Assembly: GCF_001613005.1 (NCBI RefSeq)
Contig: NZ_BDBN01000039.1
Coordinates: forward strand, 1-64,000
Source: Nocardia nova NBRC 15556
GTDB lineage: Bacteria; Actinomycetota; Actinomycetes; Mycobacteriales; Mycobacteriaceae
Direction: 5' to 3'
DNA: 64,000 bases
This document shows positions 57,449-64,000 of this stretch, in pieces. A program made the translations under genes and the position numbers. Each line of letters begins with the position of its first letter. The first letter of the stretch is position 1. Under the pieces are notes generated by a model, which did not search any database, was not told where the DNA came from, and worked only from the letters and a program-made list of their open reading frames with translations.

Positions 57449-59876
57449 CTTCGCCTTCCTGTTCGTCCGGGGTGGGGCCGGGCTGCGATCGCCGCCCCTG
57501 CCTGGTTCCGTTCTCGATGGCGGACATCAGGTCTCGTGCCTGTTCCGCCGAGCGCGGCCGCTGCGGGGACGCAGCATCGGGTTGGGGGTCGTGCGCCAAT
57601 TCCGGTGCCAGACTGGCCTGTCGGCGACGGCGGGGCAACGGTGGGCGAGCATCGCTGCCAGTGTAGGACGGGCGCTGCGGACTGCGACGGGCCGGTTGGT
57701 CGGTGGGCGTCGCGGGCAGCTCGTGGCGCGGCGGAGCCTCGCGCCGGGCCGGGGTGTCGGCCCAGCTCCGGTCGTCGGTGCGTGGCGCGCTGTCGGTGCG
57801 CGGGTAATCGGACCAGGCCTGCGGTTGCGGCGGCGACAGGGTCGCCAGCGACGTTGCGGCCGAGGTCGTTTCGGCCGCGGGGATGGCCGGCATCTCACCG
57901 GTCATCGCGGGCTCGGGACGGCGGCCGGCGAAGCGTTCGGGCAGATGGTCGGCCAGCGGCGCGTCGGCGGCGACGACGGCGGTCGGCACCAGCACGATGG
58001 CGCGGATGCCGCCGTAGTCGGATTCCGACAGCCGCACCGTGATGCCGTGGCGAGCACCCAGCTGGGCGACCACGAACAGGCCCAGGCGCGAATTGGCCGA
58101 CAGTGTGGCCACACCGAAATCCGGTGGGTTGCGCAGCATCTCGTTGGCGCGTTCGAGTTCGTCGGCGGGCATGCCCATGCCCTGATCGCTGATCTCGATC
58201 GCCACGCCCTTGCCGACCACGTTGCTGCTCACCTCGACCCGCGATTGCGGCGGGGAGAAGGAGGTGGCGTTGTCGACCAGCTCGGCGAGCAGGTGGATGA
58301 GGTCGGCGACCACGTTGCCGACGATGAACACCTGCGGCATCCGATGCGCGCGAACCCGCGCGTAGTCGAGGGTTTCACCGATCGCGCTGCGTACCAGCTC
58401 GACCAGCGGCACCGGGCGCCGCCACTGCCTGCCGGGTTCGCCGCCGCCGAGGATGATCAGATTCTCGGCGTTGCGGCGTTCGCGAGTGGCCAGGTGGTCG
58501 AGCCGGAAGAAGGTCTCGAGCAGCGCCGGATCCTCCTGGCGCTGTTCGGCTTCGTCGAGAATCTCGAGCTGGCGGTGCACCACGATCTGGCTGCGGTGCG
58601 CGATGTTGAGGAATACCGCGCGCACGCCCTCACGAGTGCGCGCCTCGGTGACCGCGGCGGCGACGGCCGCGGTGTGGGCGCGGTTGAACGCGTTGGCCAC
58701 CGAACCGATCTCGTCGTGACCGAAGTCCAGCCGGGCCGCCTCGATCTCGGGATCGACGTTCTCGCCCTCGCTCAGGCGGCGCATCGTTTCGGGCAGGCGG
58801 ACCTCTGCCAGCGCGAGGGTTTCGGTGCGCAGCCGCTTGAGCCGCCCGATCAACCGGTTGGCCAGCCACAGCGAGAGCAGGAAGGCGATGATCGCGATCG
58901 CCAGCACGCCGGCGCCGGCCCACAGCGAGTTGGTCGCGGTGCGGTCGCCGTCGTCGACGGCGGTCTGGTTGGCGTGGTCGTTCTGATACTGCCAGGCGGC
59001 GAGCAGCTGGTCGCCGAGTTGTTCGGCCGAGGTGCGCCAATCGGCGAAACTCATCGGCGGCGGCGGTAATTCGCCGTTCTTGCTGGGCGCCGGCGGATGG
59101 ATGAGGTAGTCCTCCATCGCGGCCAGCTGCTGCCAGGCCGGGGAGGCGATGACGGTCTTGATCTTGTCCGCCGGGGGCCCGGTGAGATCCGCGGCGAGCT
59201 GGGGGAGTTCGGTGCGGTAGTAGCCGACCAGGTTGCGGTAGTCGTCGCGCATCTGCCCGGCCAGGATCTGGCCGTTGAGTTCGGCCGCGGTCAGGGCGGC
59301 GCTGCGCGACATGCCCTCCATCGCGTGCAGCGTGCGCAGACCGCCGGCGAGCTGCTGGGCGACCGCGGCGTCGGGCGCGGTCGGGATGGTGAGATTGGTG
59401 CCGACGACGACGGCATCCAGAATGCGGTTGTAGATGGCGTAGGTTTCGGGAATCGGCAGCGCGCCCGCGTCGATCCCGCCGCGAATGGCCGGAAGTTGCT
59501 TCTTGAGGGTTTCGAATCCGCCGGTGTCGTCACCCATCGGATTCGAACCGCTGGTCATCAGTTTGTTCTCGGTGGCGGCCAGGGCCTGTAGGGCGTTGTC
59601 CACTCGCGTGCGCGCCGCGCCGAGAGCGGCGGGGTCGCCGTGCTCACCGGCCAGATGCCACAGCGACAGCATCCGTTCCTGTTCGACCGCGGCGATCATC
59701 TCGCGAGTGTGCACATTGGCATTGCCCAGGATCGATGCCCAGTCCTTGGCGTGCTGCCCCTCCCGTACCAGATAACCCGCTGTGCCCACACCGATTCCGA
59801 GCAATGTCAAGCTCGGAATCACGGCGATGGCCAGGATGCGGGTTCGGATACCGAGCCTCGCTCTCAACATCGGCAC
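57426..59876 (-). CDS. sensor histidine kinase-like protein with NIT-type sensor
   Basis: 816 residues, GTG 59876 (ATG 59870 is equally possible). Two membrane helices (ILAIAVIPSLTLLGIGVGTA and AGVLAIAIIAFLLSLWLANR) bracket a 300-residue external all-helical domain of the nitrate/nitrite-sensing type (VEQERMLSLWHLAGEHGDPA, RSAALTAAELNGQILAGQM). A HAMP linker and an HATPase_c domain follow (VDNATSFSPPQSRVEVSS, ISDQGMGMPADELERANEML, GVATLSANSRLGLFVVAQLG). The last 190 residues are a Pro/Arg-rich tail. It heads the four-gene signalling operon. Confidence 0.92.
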   Translation of the reverse strand: MPMLRARLGIRTRILAIAVIPSLTLLGIGVGTAGYLVREGQHAKDWASILGNANVHTREMIAAVEQERMLSLWHLAGEHGDPAALGAARTRVDNALQALAATENKLMTSGSNPMGDDTGGFETLKKQLPAIRGGIDAGALPIPETYAIYNRILDAVVVGTNLTIPTAPDAAVAQQLAGGLRTLHAMEGMSRSAALTAAELNGQILAGQMRDDYRNLVGYYRTELPQLAADLTGPPADKIKTVIASPAWQQLAAMEDYLIHPPAPSKNGELPPPPMSFADWRTSAEQLGDQLLAAWQYQNDHANQTAVDDGDRTATNSLWAGAGVLAIAIIAFLLSLWLANRLIGRLKRLRTETLALAEVRLPETMRRLSEGENVDPEIEAARLDFGHDEIGSVANAFNRAHTAAVAAAVTEARTREGVRAVFLNIAHRSQIVVHRQLEILDEAEQRQEDPALLETFFRLDHLATRERRNAENLIILGGGEPGRQWRRPVPLVELVRSAIGETLDYARVRAHRMPQVFIVGNVVADLIHLLAELVDNATSFSPPQSRVEVSSNVVGKGVAIEISDQGMGMPADELERANEMLRNPPDFGVATLSANSRLGLFVVAQLGARHGITVRLSESDYGGIRAIVLVPTAVVAADAPLADHLPERFAGRRPEPAMTGEMPAIPAAETTSAATSLATLSPPQPQAWSDYPRTDSAPRTDDRSWADTPARREAPPRHELPATPTDQPARRSPQRPSYTGSDARPPLPRRRRQASLAPELAHDPQPDAASPQRPRSAEQARDLMSAIENGTRQGRRSQPGPTPDEQEGEGDFFQRR

Positions 59877-60086
59877 AACATAACGGGCGATGTTTCAAAC
59901 TTCAGGGCGGATGCCACTGAGCGAGACCTATATTGACTTTTGCGGCCCGGTATGAGTTTGCAGTTCAGGGTCGGATTATCAAGTGTGGCGAAGATGACCG
60001 CCGTCGAAGACATTGTGGCAAGTCACACGTTTGAACAGTGTTAGGTATATCTGCGCTCGAATACCGCGGTGAGTCAGCGTGTTCTG

Positions 60087-61313
60087 TCACCGGCCCGCCG
60101 CTGGGCGGCGGCGGGCGGCGAGAGCGGACAGGACGACCACGGCCGCGCACTCGACCACGACGACGGTGGCGATCAATGCCGAATACGATGTGTCGGAGAG
60201 GAATCCGGTGATCGCGCCGCCGGCGGCGGTGGCGGCGCCGAGGACGGCGGCGTAGATGCCGTAGGCGGTGGCGCGGCGATCGGCCGGAACCAGATCGGCC
60301 ACCACGGCGCGCAGCGTGGATTCCTGTACACCGACCGTCGCACCCCACAGCAGTGCACCCGCCAGCACAGCGCCCATGTCACCCGCGAAACCGAAGACCG
60401 GCACCAGCGCCGTCGAAACCGGCAGGACGAGTAGTGTTTTCGCGCCCACGCGGTCGTACAGCCAGCCGGAGGCCAGCGCGGCCACGGCGTCGGCTCCCAT
60501 GGCCGCGGCATAGACCACCGGCACCGTGGCCGCCGTGAACACCCCGGCCGCCACCATGTGCAGTGACAGCACGCCGTAGGTGGTGGCGCCGAGCATCGAG
60601 ACGGCGGTGAACAGGCAATACAGCCAGAACCGGCGCGGCAGCGGAACTCTCGAGCTTCCGGGCCGAGGCGCCGCGGCGGCGGGTTCGAATCGTGCCGGAT
60701 CGGGAACACGGATTCGGATGCGTACCAACAACAGCAGCGTCGCCGCACCCGGGATCGCCAGCATGGTGAGGGCGGGAGTGAAATCGTCGCCGGTCGCAGC
60801 CAGAACCGCCGCGACGGTCAGCGGCCCCGCGACCGCGCCGACCTGATCGAGCGCCTCGTGCACCGCGAAGCCGCGACCGCGGCCGGTGACCGTGGTGGCA
60901 TGCGAGAGCAACGTGTCCTTGGCCGGACTTCGCACCGCCTTGCCGACCCGTTCGGCGATCACCAACGCGGCCGCCACCCACAGCACCCCCGCGAGGCCCA
61001 GGAGCGGGACGCTGACCACGGTGAGCACATAGCCGGAGATGGTCCACGCCCAGAACCGCCGCGTCCGGTCGGTCAGCGGGCCCGAGACCAGGCGCAGCAC
61101 CAGCGCGGCCGCCTCACCCACTCCGGTCACCACGCCCACGACGAATCCGGAGGCACCCAACGAGCCCAGGAGCGGCCCGGTGATCGACCGCGCCCCTTCG
61201 TACACGAAATCCGCCAGCAAGCTGACAATTCCGAACCGGACCACGAAACCCCAGGCCCCCAGCGGCGGGGCCGGGTCCCGCCTGGGCCGCGCATCGGCTC
61301 GCCGAGCCGCCAT
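60087..61313 (-). CDS. MFS transporter
   Basis: 408 residues with about twelve helices. Start ATG 61313 is supported by GGAGG six bases upstream. Characteristic are the loop-2 motif GPLTDRTRRFWAWTISGY and the repeat in the second half SGWLYDRVGAKTLLVLPVST. The substrate is unknown; the sequence resembles efflux-type carriers (FVYEGARSITGPLLGSLGAS). The gap to the kinase gene (59877-60086) holds no gene. Confidence 0.9.
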   Translation of the reverse strand: MAARRADARPRRDPAPPLGAWGFVVRFGIVSLLADFVYEGARSITGPLLGSLGASGFVVGVVTGVGEAAALVLRLVSGPLTDRTRRFWAWTISGYVLTVVSVPLLGLAGVLWVAAALVIAERVGKAVRSPAKDTLLSHATTVTGRGRGFAVHEALDQVGAVAGPLTVAAVLAATGDDFTPALTMLAIPGAATLLLLVRIRIRVPDPARFEPAAAAPRPGSSRVPLPRRFWLYCLFTAVSMLGATTYGVLSLHMVAAGVFTAATVPVVYAAAMGADAVAALASGWLYDRVGAKTLLVLPVSTALVPVFGFAGDMGAVLAGALLWGATVGVQESTLRAVVADLVPADRRATAYGIYAAVLGAATAAGGAITGFLSDTSYSALIATVVVVECAAVVVLSALAARRRPAAGR

Positions 61314-61556
61314 GATCCGCCTCCGGTCGTCGCCGATCCGCCCGCCGCCCCGATCGGATCCATGATCGCATCGGTATGCGGCCGGGGCAGGGAAAACGCC
61401 CCGCCGGAGCGCCCCGGTGTGACGCATGTGCCGCGCGGTGGCCCACCCCGCCGAAAGTCCGGGACAATATCCGTCCCAGGGCGGAGATATGCCCGCGCAG
61501 CGCGCGGTAGATTATGTGTATCGGAGGGTTACATTACTCACAAGTAGGAGGCGACG

Positions 61557-63110
61557 ATGCCCGTGCCGGAAGCTGCGGTGTTCGAGCGTCTGCGGGCGTT
61601 CGCGTCCGTCGACGGTTCCCGTGAACACGCGAACAAGACCATCGCCGAGACGTTCACCGGGCAGCCGCTGGGCGAGGTGCCGGTGGGTACCGCCGATGAT
61701 GTGAGCGCCGCGTTCACCCGCGCCCGCGCCGCGCAGGCGGAATGGGCGAAACGCACGCCCAAGGAACGGGCGGCGGTGCTGGAACGCTTCCGCGAACTGA
61801 TCATCAGCGAGCGCGAATACCTGATGGACGTGATCCAGGCCGAAACCGGCAAGGCCCGGTGGGCGGCGCAGGAAGAAATTCTGGGCATGATGTTCGCGGC
61901 CCGCTACTTCTCGCGCGTCGCGCCGAAATTGCTGGCACCGCATTCGGTGCCCGGTGCGTTCCCGGTGCTCAACCGCGCGCAGGTACGCACCCAGCCCAAG
62001 GGTGTGGTCGGCGTCATCGCGCCGTGGAACTATCCGATGGTGCTGTCGATCGGCGATTCGATCCCGGCGCTACTGGCCGGCAACGCGGTCGTGGTCAAAC
62101 CCGACAGCCAGACACCGTACTCGTCGCTGGCCAGCGTGGAGTTGCTGCTGCGCGCGGGTCTGCCCCGCGATGTGCTGCAGGTGATTCCGGGCCCGGGCGG
62201 CGTGGTCGGCACCGCGATCGTCGACCGGTGCGACTACCTGATGTTCACCGGCTCCTCGGCCACCGGGCGCGAACTGGCCCAGCAGTGCGGCAAGCGGCTG
62301 ATCGGATTCTCCGCCGAGCTCGGCGGTAAGAACCCGATGATCGTGGCCCGCGGCGCGAATCTGGACAAGGTCGCCAAGGCGGCCGTGCGTGCCTGCTTCT
62401 CCAACGCCGGCCAGCTGTGCATCTCGATCGAGCGGATCTACGTCGAGGAGTCGATCGCGGCGCAGTTCAGCGAGAAGTTCGTCAAGGCGGTCGGCGCCGC
62501 GAAACTCGGTGCGGCCTACGACTTCTCGACCGATATCGGCAGCCTGATCTCACCGGCGCAGCTCGAGACCGTCACCAAGCATGTCGCCGATGCCACGTCC
62601 AAGGGCGCCGAAATTCTCGCCGGCGGCAACGCGCGCCCCGATCTGGGGCCGCTGTTCTTCGAGCCGACCGTCCTGAGCAAGGTCACCGACGAGATGGAAT
62701 GCGGCCGCAACGAGACCTTCGGCCCGCTGGTCTCGATCTATCCGGTCGCCGATGTCGAGGAGGCGATCGCCCGCGCCAACGACACCGAATACGGGCTCAA
62801 CGCCAGCGTATGGGCGAGCAGCGCGTCCGAGGGGCAGGCCATCGCGGCCCGGCTGCGCACCGGAACCGTCTGTGTCGACGAAGGTTACGCACCGGCGTGG
62901 GGGAGCACCGGCGCACCGATGGGAGGTATGGGCATCTCCGGTGTCGGTCGGCGCCACGGCCCCGACGGCCTGCTGAAGTTCACCGAACCGCAGACGGTGG
63001 TCGTCACCCGCGGAATGAATCTGGATGCGCCGCTGGGGATTCCGCAGTCGAAGTGGCAGGCGTTGCTGATGACGCTCGCGCGCAGCTTCCGCTACCTGCC
63101 GGGACGCTGA
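61557..63110 (+). CDS. gabD2: succinate-semialdehyde dehydrogenase-like ALDH (GabD2 type)
   Basis: 517 residues. Catalytic Cys288 lies in SNAGQLCISIERIYV and Glu254 in FSAELGGKNPMIVA; the NAD(P)-binding part is IAPWNYPMVLSIGDSIPALL and FTGSSATGRELAQ. The sequence resembles mycobacterial GabD2 (Rv1731), which oxidises succinate semialdehyde. TAGGAGG lies six bases before ATG, with TCGGAGGGTTACATTACTC in a relatively AT-rich leader. Confidence 0.9.
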   Translation: MPVPEAAVFERLRAFASVDGSREHANKTIAETFTGQPLGEVPVGTADDVSAAFTRARAAQAEWAKRTPKERAAVLERFRELIISEREYLMDVIQAETGKARWAAQEEILGMMFAARYFSRVAPKLLAPHSVPGAFPVLNRAQVRTQPKGVVGVIAPWNYPMVLSIGDSIPALLAGNAVVVKPDSQTPYSSLASVELLLRAGLPRDVLQVIPGPGGVVGTAIVDRCDYLMFTGSSATGRELAQQCGKRLIGFSAELGGKNPMIVARGANLDKVAKAAVRACFSNAGQLCISIERIYVEESIAAQFSEKFVKAVGAAKLGAAYDFSTDIGSLISPAQLETVTKHVADATSKGAEILAGGNARPDLGPLFFEPTVLSKVTDEMECGRNETFGPLVSIYPVADVEEAIARANDTEYGLNASVWASSASEGQAIAARLRTGTVCVDEGYAPAWGSTGAPMGGMGISGVGRRHGPDGLLKFTEPQTVVVTRGMNLDAPLGIPQSKWQALLMTLARSFRYLPGR

Positions 63111-63116
63111 GCGACA

Positions 63117-63153
63117 CCGGGTCGGTCACCGGAGCCCCCGGTGGCCGACCCGG
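63117..63153. terminator. bidirectional hairpin terminator between convergent genes
   Basis: Outer arms CCGGGTCGG and CCGACCCGG (nine bases) and inner arms CACCGG and CCGGTG form a long, nearly continuous stem. It lies between the stops of the dehydrogenase and the convergent lipoprotein and can serve both. Confidence 0.75.
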
Positions 63154-63160
63154 CGCGCAC

Positions 63161-63496
63161 CTACTGGTTGAAGAAGATTCCGGTCAGATTCGCGTTCTTG
63201 ATCGGTGTGTCGGCGTTGCGCTGGTTGGCGCACAGGAAGTCCACCGCCGCCATGGTGGCGTCGACCTGGGTGCCGGCGGGCTCGTGATCGTTGTTCGTCT
63301 GCTGTTTCACGAATTTGGTGATCGTGACCCGCTTGGTGTCGGCGTCCTGTTTGACGTAGTCGCTGCACGGGGTGTCGCCACCCTTGTTGATCGCGCGCTG
63401 CACGTCCGAGCATCCACTCAGCAGGCCCGCGGTCACCGCGGCCGCTGCGATGGTGCCGAACAGCGCGGCGATGCTGCGATGGGCCCTGGGTGTCAT
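63161..63496 (-). CDS. small lipoprotein of unknown function
   Basis: 111 residues from ATG 63496. The signal peptide (SIAALFGTIAAAAVTAGLLS) ends in GCSD, a lipobox with Cys as anchor. The mature part has two further cysteines (PCSDYVKQD and DFLCANQ) that could form a disulfide, with a layout like HdeA-type small periplasmic proteins. No clear family is assigned. Confidence 0.78.
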   Translation of the reverse strand: MTPRAHRSIAALFGTIAAAAVTAGLLSGCSDVQRAINKGGDTPCSDYVKQDADTKRVTITKFVKQQTNNDHEPAGTQVDATMAAVDFLCANQRNADTPIKNANLTGIFFNQ

Positions 63497-63619
63497 CTGG
63501 TCTCCTCGTCGAGGCCGCGTGCCGGGCCGATCCCGGCAATTCGACCGCAAGCCTAAGCGTTCACCGGCCGAATACCCCGTCGTATCCGGCCGAATCGGAC
63601 GGACCGCTACCCTACGGCG

Positions 63620-64000
63620 GTGCAGCTGTCTCGAACGGCCGATGCGGTGTCGTCGGTAACCGATAAATTGACGACGATCTCCCCGCAGCCGCCGGTATGG
63701 GTGGTGCTGGCGACGGCAGCGGCGGCGCTGGTGGTTGTGCTCTACCGGCCGGTGTGGCGAGTGCTGCGGACCTGTGTGACGATCGCCCACGAAATCGGCC
63801 ACGCGGTGGTGGCGATCTGCACGGGCCGCACCCTCAGCGGTATCCGGCTGCATTCGGACACCTCGGGGGTGACCGTATCTCGCGGCAAGCCACGAGGTTT
63901 CGGGATGGTGCTGACCACTCTGGCCGGTTATCCGGCCCCTTCGGCGGTGGGGCTGGGATTCGCGATCCTGCTCGGCACCGGACGCCAGACGATGATGCTG
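63620..64000 (+). CDS. M50B-like membrane metalloprotease (partial, 3' end outside)
   Basis: 127 codons are visible from GTG 63620 to the window edge. After a first hydrophobic helix (VWVVLATAAAALVVVLYRPV) comes the zinc motif TIAHEIGHAVVAICTGRTLS, typical of the M50B-like family of actinobacteria, then GMVLTTLAGYPAPSAVGLGF. Cleavage of membrane substrates is expected from the family. The second metal ligand region lies beyond the window. Confidence 0.85.
   Translation, partial: MQLSRTADAVSSVTDKLTTISPQPPVWVVLATAAAALVVVLYRPVWRVLRTCVTIAHEIGHAVVAICTGRTLSGIRLHSDTSGVTVSRGKPRGFGMVLTTLAGYPAPSAVGLGFAILLGTGRQTMML

Overview
The window is GC-rich DNA from an actinobacterium of the Mycobacteriales, most likely Nocardia or a close relative. 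Supporting signs are a full actinobacterial-type complex I operon with the Rv3143-like receiver gene beside it, a fused HadA/HadB-type dehydratase, a mycobacterial-style LexA box at dinB, KstR-like operators, an mfp-type kinase/roadblock/DUF742/GTPase operon, and frequent GTG starts with 4-base gene overlaps. The genus is inferred from gene content, not from a database match.

Layout. 0-1 kb: a possible 5' fragment and a DUF574-type methyltransferase. 1-17 kb: the nuoA-N operon on the minus strand, with nuoH and nuoI fused in one frame. 17.3-21 kb: a degenerate receiver, a CBS-pair protein, a PASTA-like lipoprotein, an aldo/keto reductase behind a MerR-type promoter, and a MarR regulator. 21.6-23.9 kb: an orphan polytopic protein resembling conjugation channel proteins, behind about 730 bp without a gene. 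23.9-30 kb: a compact Calvin-cycle island with cbbR divergent from cbbL-cbbS-cbbX-cbbF-cbbP (red-type RuBisCO, its activase, FBPase and phosphoribulokinase). 30-33 kb: membrane and envelope genes.

33.3-46 kb is a patchwork of intact genes and broken ones. It includes a winged-helix gene cut at its 3' end, an ArsR-ArsC fusion gene present as two halves in swapped order, remnants of a tyrosine recombinase and a Tn3-family transposase, a half permease, a collapsed YCII/ECF-sigma pair and a gutted topoisomerase IB. Among these sit intact patatin, nudix, dinB, PPOX, dehydratase, methyltransferase, and a MerR-HEAT/HEAT operon under its own palindromic promoter. The area looks like repeated deletion and element decay.

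46.7-52.4 kb holds two SRPBCC proteins and a nitronate-monooxygenase-like flavoprotein with KstR-like boxes (possible steroid or lipid regulon), a membrane-anchored HNH nuclease, and a TetR regulator divergent from a ketoacyl synthase. 53-56 kb is a methionine salvage operon (fused mtnA-mtnB, mtnD, mtnC). 56-60 kb is the mfp-like signalling operon. The window ends with an MFS transporter, a GabD2-type dehydrogenase, a small lipoprotein and the start of an M50B-like membrane protease. All positions, motifs and frames were read by eye; family names rest on recognised motifs, not on searches.
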